DNA of 35,036 nt. Source: Bacillus sp. AFS098217 (GTDB lineage: Bacteria; Bacillota; Bacilli; Bacillales; Bacillaceae_G). The notes under the pieces were generated by a model. The model did no database searches. It was not told the origin of the DNA and saw only the letters and a list, made by a program, of their open reading frames with translations. The stretch's first letter is position 1; every line of letters begins with the position of its first letter. Shown in pieces: positions 8,772 to 18,094 of the stretch. The DNA is taken from NCBI RefSeq assembly GCF_002551815.1, contig NZ_NVPR01000056.1:2768-37803 (forward strand). Reading direction: 5' to 3'. Both the position numbers and the translations under genes were made by a program.

Positions 8772-10314
8772 CATATCCTCCCTTCCGCAAAATAAACTTT
8801 TGAATTTTACCACTTGCATTTCTTGGCAGTTGTTCAACAAACACATAGCGACGCGGGCGCTTATAATCTGCAAGCTTATCACTCGCTTTACAGTACGCAT
8901 CTAATGCCTCTGCAGTAAGGGATTTATTTTTTGAAACGATATATGCGAGAACACACTCTCCCCAAAAATCATCTTTTTCTCCAAGTACCGCTACATCTAA
9001 AACACTTTCATGCGTATATAAAAAATCTTCTACCTCACGCGGATAAATATTTTCTCCACCACTAACAACCATATCGTCAAGGCGATCTGCAACGTACAAA
9101 TAACCATCAGTATCTACATAACCTAAATCTCCAGAATGGTACCACCCTTTATATAACGCTTTTGCTGTCGCCTCTTCATTGTTGTAATACCCTTTCATCA
9201 GACAGGAACCGCGCATAATGATTTCTCCGATTTCATACGGCTTTACTATATCATTTGGCTCGGATGGACCGTCTTCATTTGGACGAACAATACGAATTTC
9301 ATGATTATAAGCGGCTTTGCCTGCAGAACCAACTTTCGTGAGCTGTTCATCCTCTCGTAAAAAGGTAACTGCTGGTCCCATCTCTGTCATACCGTAAGCT
9401 TGTACTAATGAAACATTCAACTTTTCATCACAAGCTTTTACAAGTGCTGGCGCCATTGAAGCTGCACCATATAACCCATACTTAAGAGACGATAAATCAT
9501 ACTGCATTAAATCTTCCTGCAACATCATATTCCACATTGTGGGTGCAGCAAACATAACAGTAACCTTCTCTTTTTCAATTGTTTCAAGTACACTCTTTGC
9601 ATCAAAATGATGCAAAATAACATTCGACCCGCCACTATGTACCCTTGGAATAAAGCAGCAATGAAGCTCAGCACAATGAAACATTGGCGCTGTTACAAGA
9701 CCTCGACTCTTCTCGGTATAATGTAAATATTCAATTCCTAGCAAACTTTGCTCAATAATTTCTCGGTGACGATGAAGTACTCCCTTCGGATCACCAGTTG
9801 TTCCACTTGTATACATAATGGAACAAATATCATCTTCTTTTACTTCTACTGTTTTAAAATTCGGTAATGCATTGGATAGTTTTTCTTCATATGAAATAGA
9901 AAACGGTGGATGATTTTGGTCAATGTACCAGAACTGAATATGAGGAAATTGTTTATGAATGCTTTGTACTTGAGAGGATAGTTGTTTTTCAAAAAGTACG
10001 ATTTTTGGAGAAGCATCTTCTAATATATAACTGAGTTCTTGTGGTTTTAATCTAAAATTAATCGGATTAAATATGGCTCCAATTTTTGCACAAGCAAAAC
10101 ATGTAGTTGCTAATTCACTACTATTGAAAAGAAACGTGGAGACACGGTCCCCTTTTTGTATTCCACTTTGTTGAAGTGAATAAGCTAGCTTATTCACTTT
10201 TTCATTCCATTTTGTATACGTCCAGCGAATATTTTTTTCCGATTCAACAATTGCTTCCCTATTTGGATAATTTCTAGTAGTCCGTTCAAGCAAATTCCCA
10301 ATCGTTATATACAA
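8761..10314 (-). CDS. Acyl-CoA synthetase (AMP-binding, class I ligase)
   Basis: 517 aa from a TTG start 7 nt after AAAGGGGG; an in-frame ATG at 10359 lacks a ribosome site. Adenylate-forming enzyme motifs are all present: MYTSGTTGDPKG (about 168-178), QAYGMTEMGP, YHSGDLGYVDTDGYLYVADR, DDMVVSGGENIYPREVE and, at the C-terminus, ASGKIQKFILR with the catalytic lysine. It activates a carboxylic acid to acyl-CoA using ATP. It is the first gene of the five-gene operon and so feeds free acids into it. Substrate preference is not evident: medium-chain or long-chain fatty acids, or branched acids, all fit. It is soluble or peripherally membrane-bound. Confidence 0.9.
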   Translation of the reverse strand: MYITIGNLLERTTRNYPNREAIVESEKNIRWTYTKWNEKVNKLAYSLQQSGIQKGDRVSTFLFNSSELATTCFACAKIGAIFNPINFRLKPQELSYILEDASPKIVLFEKQLSSQVQSIHKQFPHIQFWYIDQNHPPFSISYEEKLSNALPNFKTVEVKEDDICSIMYTSGTTGDPKGVLHRHREIIEQSLLGIEYLHYTEKSRGLVTAPMFHCAELHCCFIPRVHSGGSNVILHHFDAKSVLETIEKEKVTVMFAAPTMWNMMLQEDLMQYDLSSLKYGLYGAASMAPALVKACDEKLNVSLVQAYGMTEMGPAVTFLREDEQLTKVGSAGKAAYNHEIRIVRPNEDGPSEPNDIVKPYEIGEIIMRGSCLMKGYYNNEEATAKALYKGWYHSGDLGYVDTDGYLYVADRLDDMVVSGGENIYPREVEDFLYTHESVLDVAVLGEKDDFWGECVLAYIVSKNKSLTAEALDAYCKASDKLADYKRPRRYVFVEQLPRNASGKIQKFILRKGGYDEA

Positions 10315-10438
10315 TATGTTTCCCCCTTTCAAATAAAGCGTATAACAACTCAAGAACATTGTATCAATATTCAGAAAATTTTAAAAATAATTTCTTTCGA
10401 CACACTTTTACATTAAAATATAAAGAATATTACTTTTG

Positions 10439-10462
10439 CAGCGGAGGGTCACCCCTCCACTG
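10439..10462 (-). terminator. Strong hairpin after ytnP, poor U-tract
   Basis: CAG-C-GGAGGG, loop TCAC, CCCTCC-A-CTG. On the minus strand it lies 14 bases past the ytnP stop and is followed by CAAAAGT, not a U-run, so termination efficiency is uncertain. It also separates ytnP from the acyl-CoA operon promoter region (10315-10438), where no convincing -35/-10 pair was found. Confidence 0.45.
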
Positions 10463-10476
10463 ATTACAGTTTTTTC

Positions 10477-11340
10477 TCATACTTCACTTGATACATTCGC
10501 TTCTTTTCGTTCTACCTTCTCTACCATATTCCCCTCCTCATCCCACTTCACCGCGCGATAATATGCATCATGATAAAATGTGAACCAAGCCTTTTTCTCT
10601 GCACCATACTTCATCCACTTCTGTTTATGTTCAATAGAAGTCATTGGATAATCATCATACGCCATCACCCACAATACATTTTGATGTGCATGCGTTGGCA
10701 ATAAATCCGCCAAATGGAGCATCGTTTCTCCCTGACTCTCAAGAACAATCACAGCATGTCCATCACTATGCCCACCTGTATGCACCATTCTTATTTCGTC
10801 CGTAATTTGGATTTCTTCTTTAAAAGTAACAACCTGATCTACAATTGGCTCCCAGTTTTCCTTCCAATATGTATTACGCGACCTTATATTTGGAATTTTC
10901 ATTTCATTCCATTCTGTTTCTGACACATAAATTTTTGCATTTGGAAACGTAGGGACAAGCTGACTATTTTCCCATTTTGTTAAACCAGATGCATGATCAA
11001 AATGAAGATGCGTCATTAATACATAGTGGATATCTTCTGGCTGAAGTCCAAGGCTTTCTAACGCTTCATAGACCGATGACTCTTCTGTCACCCCTTGATT
11101 CCTCTTCATCTTTTCATTCATTTTCTCGTTTCCAATTCCTGAATCAATGAGCATATTTCCTTCTTTCGTTTGCACAAGCAGCGGGTCTGTCCGTAAATAA
11201 ATATGATTTGTATCATTATGTTTATATTTGCGTGACCAAAGAACTTTCGGTACAACACCAAACATCGCGCCTCCATCTAAATGAGTGTTTCCGCCGCGCA
11301 GCCACGTCACTTTGATGTCTCCAATTTGTAAACATTCCAT
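10477..11340 (-). CDS. ytnP: YtnP, metallo-beta-lactamase-fold quorum-quenching lactonase
   Basis: 287 aa. The di-metal motif HLHFDH is at residues 111-116; the further ligands are in [10 protein letters not shown] and the Asp in [10 protein letters not shown]. This is the AHL-lactonase/YtnP branch of the metallo-beta-lactamase superfamily. B. subtilis YtnP is reported to degrade N-acyl homoserine lactones and to interfere with Streptomyces signalling, so lactone hydrolysis is the likely reaction here. It has no signal peptide and is probably cytosolic. Start: AAAGGGGG lies 8 nt before the ATG. It sits next to trmB as in B. subtilis. Confidence 0.9.
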   Translation of the reverse strand: MECLQIGDIKVTWLRGGNTHLDGGAMFGVVPKVLWSRKYKHNDTNHIYLRTDPLLVQTKEGNMLIDSGIGNEKMNEKMKRNQGVTEESSVYEALESLGLQPEDIHYVLMTHLHFDHASGLTKWENSQLVPTFPNAKIYVSETEWNEMKIPNIRSRNTYWKENWEPIVDQVVTFKEEIQITDEIRMVHTGGHSDGHAVIVLESQGETMLHLADLLPTHAHQNVLWVMAYDDYPMTSIEHKQKWMKYGAEKKAWFTFYHDAYYRAVKWDEEGNMVEKVERKEANVSSEV

Positions 11341-11399
11341 TTCTCATTCCCCCTTTTCTATTTTAATTTTAACATAAAATTCAGATTATTTTTCCATAT

Positions 11400-12092
<693 letters not shown>

Positions 12093-12227
12093 CTATTTTA
12101 AAAGGATTATTCCTTCTTTCTTTTTCAATCAATCTATCAAACAAAAAACCAAGTACGTACGAGCACTCGGTCCGTTTCTTTCAAGTATAAAATGTGCCAT
12201 TTTGATAAAAACTACATAGAGCATAAA

Positions 12228-12281
12228 ACGAAACTTCCATATCGTTTCGTGAGTCTACGATTAACTACCTCATGACGAAAC
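12228..12281 (+). other. Competing small hairpins upstream of ytzH
   Basis: ACGAAAC (12228-12234) pairs with GTTTCGT (12244-12250), which can also pair with a second ACGAAAC (12275-12281). It lies 55-108 bases before the ytzH ATG. No clear promoter was seen in this 267-base gap. Confidence 0.4.
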
Positions 12282-12335
12282 AGCGTTTTCTCTTATTTGT
12301 TCAAGAAGAACAACAATCGAAAGGATGATTCAGCC

Positions 12336-12614
12336 ATGCCGATTAATCAACAACACCAATTAGAAATTTTAAAAGATATTTTAGTCAATCACCAAAGCGA
12401 TTGCTGTGGAACGGTTTCTGAGTGCGAACAATTAGAACGTCTCATTCAATCATTGCTTGCAAACGATAGTATAAACAACGATGTGAAAGCAATGCTAAAC
12501 GATGTATATTATTATAGTCAATCGGGTAAATATTCCTCTGATTTGGACAATCATATTTCCAATAATCAAGAACAACTCACGCAATGGATTGCTGGAATGG
12601 ACAATTTTTCTTAA
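12336..12614 (+). CDS. ytzH: YtzH, small conserved Bacillus protein
   Basis: 92 aa from the ATG that follows AAAGGATG at about 9 nt; the open frame reaches a TTG at 12297 with no ribosome site. It is a hydrophilic, helix-rich protein without membrane segments or catalytic motifs. Readable features are INQQHQLEILKDILVNHQSD and CCGTVSECEQLERLI, with three cysteines clustered near residues 27-34. The length and the position between trmB and ytmP match B. subtilis YtzH. Function unknown. It converges on ytmP with only 5 bases between the two stops and no hairpin in that gap. Confidence 0.85.
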   Translation: MPINQQHQLEILKDILVNHQSDCCGTVSECEQLERLIQSLLANDSINNDVKAMLNDVYYYSQSGKYSSDLDNHISNNQEQLTQWIAGMDNFS

Positions 12615-12619
12615 ATCAT

Positions 12620-13417
12620 TTACTCTGAGGCAAGTAGTTGCTGTAAATATTGATGCCAATATTCAGCTTCTGCTTGCTGTTTTTTTGTTGTATGCCATTG
12701 AACAGATAGAATGGTTTGCGCCACTACATACCACTTCATACGCTGAAGCAATGATTCAGTCACTTCAATCCCATAATATGATAACCATTCGTCCCATTGA
12801 TGACGTGGTATATACCAATATAATAACGTGCCAAGATCAAGAGCAGGATCTGCAATCACAGCGCCGTCCCAATCAATTAAAAATAATTCATCATCCTCCG
12901 ATAATAACCAATTGTTATGATTCACGTCACAGTGACATACGACAAACTCATCATATTCAATATCTTTTAATGAACCTTTCAAATATTGAAGACCCGCTTG
13001 AATGGTTTTATCTGCTTTTATATCTCCTCTTAAAACAAAATACAATTGCTGCAATAGCTCCTGTGCATGAAGCGGCTGTTTTCCAAGCCTTTGTATCATC
13101 TGCACAAGTGCTTTAGAAGAATGTATTTTCTTTAAAAGTTTTGCAACACGTTCTAATTTCATGTCCTCCGGCTCTAGCTTCTGACCTGGAAGCCATTTTT
13201 GAGCTGAAATTACATCACCGTTCGTTATCCTTCTTGTCCAAAGTAATTTTGGAACAATTCCCTCTGCTGACAATACCGCTAAAAAGGGCGATGTATTCCG
13301 CTTTAAAAATAGCTTTTGTTGTCCATTTTGCGCAATATATGCATCGCCCGTTACTCCACCAGCCGGTATAAGACTCCATTCTTTTCCTAATAATTGTTCC
13401 AACCATTCCATATCCAT
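12620..13417 (-). CDS. ytmP: YtmP, aminoglycoside phosphotransferase/choline kinase-fold protein
   Basis: 265 aa. It has the protein-kinase-like APH fold: a lysine in QKLFLKRNTSPFLAVL, Brenner motif FVVCHCDVNHNNWLL (about 157-171) with the catalytic Asp, and the Mg-binding LFLIDWDGAVIADPALDLG. It should phosphorylate a small hydroxyl compound; annotations in this family mention choline, ethanolamine or thiamine, and the true substrate is unknown. It is cytosolic. The start has only a distant AAGGAT, so M1 or M3 could be used. A possible SigA promoter lies just upstream. Confidence 0.85.
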   Translation of the reverse strand: MDMEWLEQLLGKEWSLIPAGGVTGDAYIAQNGQQKLFLKRNTSPFLAVLSAEGIVPKLLWTRRITNGDVISAQKWLPGQKLEPEDMKLERVAKLLKKIHSSKALVQMIQRLGKQPLHAQELLQQLYFVLRGDIKADKTIQAGLQYLKGSLKDIEYDEFVVCHCDVNHNNWLLSEDDELFLIDWDGAVIADPALDLGTLLYWYIPRHQWDEWLSYYGIEVTESLLQRMKWYVVAQTILSVQWHTTKKQQAEAEYWHQYLQQLLASE

Positions 13418-13440
13418 TACCCGTTAACAAATCCTTATCT

Positions 13441-13468
13441 TTTATAGTTATGAAAAGAAAAACCGCAA
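13441..13468 (-). promoter_or_regulatory. Possible SigA promoter of ytmP
   Basis: On the minus strand TTGCGG, 16-base spacer, TATAAA. It ends 24 bases before the ytmP ATG. The -35 is a partial match, so confidence is modest. Confidence 0.4.
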
Positions 13469-13520
13469 CACCTTTTGAACATGTTGTGGATTCATATCTT
13501 TTTTACTGTAGTTGAATGCA

Positions 13521-13548
13521 AGAAAAAGAAAACTTGGCATGTGCCAAG
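13521..13548 (-). terminator. Terminator downstream of amyX
   Basis: On the minus strand CTTGGC, loop ACAT, GCCAAG, then TTTTCTTTTTCTT. It is a classical Rho-independent form, about 130 bases past the amyX stop and upstream of the ytmP promoter candidate. Confidence 0.8.
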
Positions 13549-13596
13549 ATATACGGACAGACTGCCCCTTCTTTTACTTTATTTTATAAAACCTGT

Positions 13597-13658
13597 ATGA
13601 GAATGACAACCTATTCAAATCGTCACCTTTGTCAATTCTACATTTATTACATTCTCAT
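13597..13658. other. Inverted repeat just after amyX
   Basis: ATGAGAATG (13597-13605) pairs with CATTCTCAT (13650-13658), with an inner GACAA/TTGTC pair (13605-13609 and 13629-13633). It begins 18 bases beyond the amyX stop and may add to transcript ending or 3'-end stability. Confidence 0.4.
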
Positions 13659-13675
13659 CGTCAAGTAGCGATTTG

Positions 13676-15814
13676 TCACATTTTCGCCAATATATACGTG
13701 CTAATAGGAGCCATTTGAAGTTCATTTCCTTGAAATGAAGAAATTGGTTGTAATTTCGCTTGTTTTTCATTCACTAATACGTGCCACGTTTCCTGTTTTG
13801 GAAGTGCAATTGTTTCTGTCTGAAAACCGCTATGAAATAAAACCACAATTTCTCTCCATGGTCCAAACGATTCCACATGTTGCAAATGGTAAGCAACGAT
13901 AGCAGGAGGTGCTTGCAGAAAACTCATATGTTTCTGAATGAGGTTAGCCGTTCGTAATCGAAATGCGCCATGCGCCTTCCGAATTGCAATTAGCCCTTTT
14001 ATATAAGCAACCGTTTCCAATTCGTTCTCTTTTTGACCCCAATCCATTCGATTAATTTCGTCTGGTGCATTGTAGCTATTTTCATTCCCTTTCTTAGAAC
14101 GATAAAATTCTTGTCCAGCATGTAAAAATGGAATCCCTTGTGAGAAAATTACCATCGCTGTCGCTAAAAGGTGACGACGTTTTAACATCTCCTCTGCTTC
14201 TTGATTGCTGCGCACGAGTTTATCCCACATCGTCATATTGTCATGACATTCCACATAATTCACACTCTGAATAGGCTCTAAAAAAAGCCCTTGTTCCTTC
14301 ACACTTGAAAGACTTCCCTTTAATACATATTGCAAATCATTTACATCTACACTACCACCAAATGCAAAACCTCGTTTATTCACGTCAAACGTACTACCCT
14401 TTATCACATCACGAAATTGATCGTTGAACTGTGCAATGTACGGCATTTTACTCGCATTCCTTAACATCGCTTTCTCTTCTGCTGGAAGCGGTGTTTGTAA
14501 ATCCCATCCTTCCCCTAACAATAGTGCATCATGCTTTCTTTTTCTTACTTCCTTTTCTATATCATTCATCGTTTCTATATCCAAAATCCCCATCAAGTCA
14601 AACCGAAATCCATCAACATTATATTCAGTAAGCCAATATAAAATAGACTCAATCATAAATTTCCTCATCATTTTTCGTTCGGATGCTAAATCATTCCCGA
14701 CTCCAGTTCCATTTGATGGCATTCCGTTTTCACCATGGCGAAAATAATATCCTGGTACAAGCTTTTCAAACGACGATGTTTCTCTGTCATATACGTGATT
14801 ATATACAACATCAACAATAACGCGGATTCCGTTCTCATGAAATTTCTCAATCAATTGTTTACACTCTAAAATTCGGTTATACGGATCAGAAGGATTTGTA
14901 GCATACACTCCCGTTGGAACGTTGTAATATAACGGATTATATCCCCAGTTATAGGCCGCAAAAGGTCTCGTTTCATCTACACCCGCAAAATGATGCAGTG
15001 GTAATATTTCAACATGTGTAACTCCTAAGTCTTTTATATGAGATAAAGCCGTTGGCGTCCCTTGTTTCCCCTTCGTGTTTTCTTCTGCAAGTCCCATATA
15101 CGTCCCTTTTCGTTTTACACCACTATTTGAATGCATGGTCGCATCACGAATATGAAGTTCATACAATATTGCATCTGCAGATGACTCTAATTTAGGCAAT
15201 GTATGTCGCTTCACATAAGCCTTCTCAAGATCAATGACAATTCCGTATTTCCCATTTACTGATACTGATTTTGCGTACGGATCTACCGCTTCATTCCATA
15301 TTAAATTAATACAAACAAGAAATGTGTACTGCGCGCCAGCAAAATCACCTTTTAAAATATGAGACCAAATTCCATTCTCTTCTCTATTCATCTCATAATC
15401 CATATAATCTTTATCGCCTTTATAAACCCGAACTTTGGCGAGCCTTGCAGTTGGGGCCCACAATTTAAAAGTCGTTTCCTCTTTTTTATAGTACGCTCCC
15501 AAATCTGTATTTTCATAATAATATTTTTCGTCGAATGCAGCCGTTCGAATTACCGCTCCAATTTGTAAATCTGTTTCTTCATTTCGCTCATCTCGTACTG
15601 TATAATACTTCCCCACATCAAGCTGCTCTTCTATATAACATTCATACTTTGTTGCATTTGGAAGTGAAATTGTTTGGACGATAGGAAGCTCCCATATTTT
15701 CTTTCCTTCCTGTAAACAAAATGTCCGGCTTGTTCCATACGCATGCGGGAGCAAAATTGTAATCTTATTCATCTCATCTAAGTAAGCTTCAAATGGACGT
15801 TTTACTTTCAGCAT
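13676..15814 (-). CDS. amyX: AmyX, type I pullulanase
   Basis: 712 aa, close to B. subtilis AmyX. An N-terminal domain and a CBM48-like module (about 100-200) precede a GH13 barrel. The pullulanase type I signature YNWGYNP is at residues 288-294. Catalytic residues are D406 (GFRFDLMG, nucleophile), E435 (LLGEGWD, acid/base) and D525 (VECHDN). It cleaves alpha-1,6 branches of pullulan, glycogen or limit dextrins. There is no signal peptide, so it acts in the cytosol. A GGTGAT ribosome site lies 6 nt before the ATG. It is preceded by ytlP and a possible catabolite-response site. Confidence 0.95.
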   Translation of the reverse strand: MLKVKRPFEAYLDEMNKITILLPHAYGTSRTFCLQEGKKIWELPIVQTISLPNATKYECYIEEQLDVGKYYTVRDERNEETDLQIGAVIRTAAFDEKYYYENTDLGAYYKKEETTFKLWAPTARLAKVRVYKGDKDYMDYEMNREENGIWSHILKGDFAGAQYTFLVCINLIWNEAVDPYAKSVSVNGKYGIVIDLEKAYVKRHTLPKLESSADAILYELHIRDATMHSNSGVKRKGTYMGLAEENTKGKQGTPTALSHIKDLGVTHVEILPLHHFAGVDETRPFAAYNWGYNPLYYNVPTGVYATNPSDPYNRILECKQLIEKFHENGIRVIVDVVYNHVYDRETSSFEKLVPGYYFRHGENGMPSNGTGVGNDLASERKMMRKFMIESILYWLTEYNVDGFRFDLMGILDIETMNDIEKEVRKRKHDALLLGEGWDLQTPLPAEEKAMLRNASKMPYIAQFNDQFRDVIKGSTFDVNKRGFAFGGSVDVNDLQYVLKGSLSSVKEQGLFLEPIQSVNYVECHDNMTMWDKLVRSNQEAEEMLKRRHLLATAMVIFSQGIPFLHAGQEFYRSKKGNENSYNAPDEINRMDWGQKENELETVAYIKGLIAIRKAHGAFRLRTANLIQKHMSFLQAPPAIVAYHLQHVESFGPWREIVVLFHSGFQTETIALPKQETWHVLVNEKQAKLQPISSFQGNELQMAPISTYILAKM

Positions 15815-15873
15815 AAAAAATCACCATCATTCTCGAAATTAAAATGAAACGATCTGTAAGCGATAAGATTCGC

Positions 15874-15914
15874 CTAAAAGTTACTCTTACGAATGAGACT
15901 TTATACAGTAACTT
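15874..15914 (-). terminator. Weak terminator-like hairpin between ytlP and amyX
   Basis: AAGTTACT (15878-15885) pairs perfectly with AGTAACTT (15907-15914) and is followed on the minus strand by TTTTAGG. The 21-base loop and short U-tract suggest weak termination or attenuation before amyX. Confidence 0.4.
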
Positions 15915-15943
15915 ACTATTTCCTATAGTATATTCACGTTCAT

Positions 15944-15957
15944 AAGAAACGTTTTCA
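15944..15957 (-). promoter_or_regulatory. Possible CcpA catabolite-response (cre) site
   Basis: The minus-strand sequence TGAAAACGTTTCTT matches the left eleven positions of the cre consensus TGWAANCGNTNWCA and misses the last three. It overlaps the ytlP stop and lies about 130 bases before amyX, a carbohydrate gene. Confidence 0.3.
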
Positions 15958-16509
15958 TACTTTAGATTTCTGTAATGTTATTTCAGCAATAGGCTTATAC
16001 TTGGGCGTTTCTTTCACATTCGATTCATACAATGTCACAGTATCAGCTTGAAATAACACTGAATGTAACCGCTTTAATGTTTTCATATTAAATTCTTCCT
16101 CCCCCATCCATTTACGCGCTACTGTAATGTGCGGATGATAGGGGCGTGTTTCAAGAGAAAAACCGTTATTTTCACAAATCATATGGACATGTTTTTGCAA
16201 AGCGAATAATGCTGGGTTCTCATTTACACCTGCCCAAAATATACGTGGGTGCTCCGTGCGCCCAAATGTAGAAAACCCTTGTAGTGTAAGTGATAACTCC
16301 TGCTCAGTTGCAAGTCGCCTTAACTCATTTTTTATTCCTTGTAATTGCTCCTGCTCTGCGCTTCCTAAAAAAGCAAGTGTAATATGATAGTCCTCTTCAT
16401 GTACCCACGAACGAAACGGTAACAGAGACTTCATTTCTTCTTTATAATTTGCAAGTGTTTCTTTTATATGCCGCGGCAGAGTAACCGCTATAAAATAATG
16501 TGGGATCAT
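15955..16509 (-). CDS. thpR: YtlP/ThpR, RNA 2',3'-cyclic phosphodiesterase
   Basis: 184 aa from the ATG 9 nt after AGGAG; an ATG two codons upstream is the alternative. It is a 2H phosphoesterase with the two HxTx motifs HITL (42-45) and HITV (127-130), and the N-terminus HYFIAVTLP typical of ThpR/LigT. It opens 2',3'-cyclic phosphates on RNA ends in vitro; the physiological substrate is unsettled. Cytosolic. It is positionally conserved with B. subtilis ytlP, between pepV and amyX. It has its own hairpin downstream. Confidence 0.9.
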   Translation of the reverse strand: MIPHYFIAVTLPRHIKETLANYKEEMKSLLPFRSWVHEEDYHITLAFLGSAEQEQLQGIKNELRRLATEQELSLTLQGFSTFGRTEHPRIFWAGVNENPALFALQKHVHMICENNGFSLETRPYHPHITVARKWMGEEEFNMKTLKRLHSVLFQADTVTLYESNVKETPKYKPIAEITLQKSKV

Positions 16510-16563
16510 GTACATCGTCTCCTCTTTGTTATTGTTGCTTTTCTTTCTTATCTCATTCAACCA

Positions 16564-16596
16564 TTAAAAAGAATCCGCCCTCCAAATGGAGAGCGG
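16564..16596 (-). terminator. Terminator of pepV
   Basis: On the minus strand CCGCTCTCC, loop ATTT, GGAGGGCGG, then ATTCTTTTT. It lies 28 bases past the pepV stop. Confidence 0.85.
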
Positions 16597-16624
16597 TCAT
16601 ATCTCATTACAAGCGTAAGCCATT

Positions 16625-18031
16625 TTATTTCGCTAATTCATAAATCGCTTGTGCATAAATTGCTGTCGCTTTTAATAAGTCTTCAATTTCAATATATTCA
16701 TCTTTTTGATGAGCGAGATCTTCTTTTCCAGGGAATAACGGACCGAAAGCTACACCAGCTTTCAATGAACGCGCGTATGTACCACCGCCGATTGCTAATA
16801 GTTCGGCTTGCTCCCCTGTTTGTTCCTCATACACACGTTGCAGCGTGCGAATTAAAACGTGATCTTTATCAACATGATGTGGACGAGAATTAGAATAATC
16901 CGCTACTTGGAACCCTTTCTTGCTCACATAATCTTTCAACTTCTCAATTGTCTCTTCAAAATTTGTTGTTACTGGATAGCGTACATTTAATCCTAAACTT
17001 CCGCCTTCTGCTTTCGTATAAGAAAGGCGACCAACATTAACTGTTAATGGTCCGCTAATTTCATCTTTATAAGCAATACCCGCTTTTTCTCCAAGCGTAT
17101 CACCTGTAAATGTTTCTGTTACGAACGCTATAAATGCAGTTCCTTTTTCATCAAGAGCAACTGTTGTTAAAAACTGAGCTAGTAACAATCCGGCATTTTC
17201 ACCTTTTTCAGGAGTAGAGCCGTGAGCTGATATACCTTCTACTTGTAATGTTACAGTATTTCCTTCTATCATTCGTTTCCCTGTTTTCTTAGCAGTTTGT
17301 AAATACTGTTCGTAAGCCTGTACAAGCTCCTCTGCTTTTTCAGTCGTAATAACTGCCTCTGCAAAATCAGGAACCATATTTAAACGAAGGCCAGAAGAGA
17401 ATGAAACAAGCTCATATTCCCCGCTCTTTGCTTCACTACCACTTTGCACAATCTGTATATCAGAAATTCCTTTTTCAGCATTAATAATCGGGAAATCTGC
17501 ATCTGGTGTAAAACCAACCGTCGGCATTTCTTCATTTTTAAAGTAATGATCGACACACTTCCAGTTGCTTTCTTCATCCGTTCCTAAAATCATGCGAACA
17601 CGCTTTGAAAGAGGTAATCCTAATTCTTTTACGATTTTCATTGCATAATAAGCGGCTATTGTTGGCCCTTTATCATCAATTGCACCGCGTGCAAAAATCT
17701 TTCCATCACGAATATCAGCGCTATATGCAGGTGTTGTCCAACCATCTCCCTCTGGCACAACATCAACGTGACAAAGAATACCAACTAATTCTTCTCCTTG
17801 TCCCATCTCAAGGTGCCCTGCATACCCTTCTAAATTTTTCGAAACAAAGCCTTCTGCTTCTCCTTTATGTAACATGAAGGATAGCGCTTTCGCTACACCT
17901 TCTCCAAAAGGTGCTCCTTCTTTTGCTGTTTCTTCTTCCCATACACTCTTAATTTGCAGAAATTGCTGCATGTCATGAATCAAGCCATCTTTACGTTTTT
18001 CAACTTCTTCTGTCCAATTTATTACTGTCAT
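16625..18031 (-). CDS. pepV: PepV, dipeptidase (M20 family)
   Basis: 468 aa, starting at the ATG 8 nt after AAGGTG (a GTG one codon upstream is possible). M20 metallopeptidase motifs are in order: LCHVDVVPEGDGW (metal H88 and D90), GAIDDKGPTIAAYYAMK (D120), ILGTDEESNWKCVDHYF (catalytic and metal Glu 153/154), FTPDADFP, and near the end GGGTYARSL. The lid domain (about 190-380) is present. It hydrolyses dipeptides with a free N-terminus, using two Zn ions, in the cytosol. It is transcribed alone from a likely SigA promoter just upstream and ends in a strong terminator. Confidence 0.94.
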   Translation of the reverse strand: MTVINWTEEVEKRKDGLIHDMQQFLQIKSVWEEETAKEGAPFGEGVAKALSFMLHKGEAEGFVSKNLEGYAGHLEMGQGEELVGILCHVDVVPEGDGWTTPAYSADIRDGKIFARGAIDDKGPTIAAYYAMKIVKELGLPLSKRVRMILGTDEESNWKCVDHYFKNEEMPTVGFTPDADFPIINAEKGISDIQIVQSGSEAKSGEYELVSFSSGLRLNMVPDFAEAVITTEKAEELVQAYEQYLQTAKKTGKRMIEGNTVTLQVEGISAHGSTPEKGENAGLLLAQFLTTVALDEKGTAFIAFVTETFTGDTLGEKAGIAYKDEISGPLTVNVGRLSYTKAEGGSLGLNVRYPVTTNFEETIEKLKDYVSKKGFQVADYSNSRPHHVDKDHVLIRTLQRVYEEQTGEQAELLAIGGGTYARSLKAGVAFGPLFPGKEDLAHQKDEYIEIEDLLKATAIYAQAIYELAK

Positions 18032-18064
18032 CACGTACTCACCTTCTTCTATATTCTCTCTTTC

Positions 18065-18094
18065 ATCATAGCAAACGAAAATCCCTTATGCCAA
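18065..18094 (-). promoter_or_regulatory. SigA-type promoter of pepV
   Basis: On the minus strand TTGGCA, 18-base spacer, TATGAT; the -10 lies 33 bases before the pepV ATG. Both hexamers match consensus at five of six positions. Confidence 0.55.

Noticed and set aside
10315-10438. FadR-type operator or promoter before the acyl-CoA operon
   Set aside because: The region is AT-rich but no TGAATGA-like palindrome and no paired -35/-10 with proper spacing could be supported by eye.
12502-13116. 204-codon plus-strand open frame opposite ytmP
   Set aside because: It is antisense to a clear kinase-fold gene and overlaps ytzH in another frame; the translation has no domain features and no ribosome site was seen.
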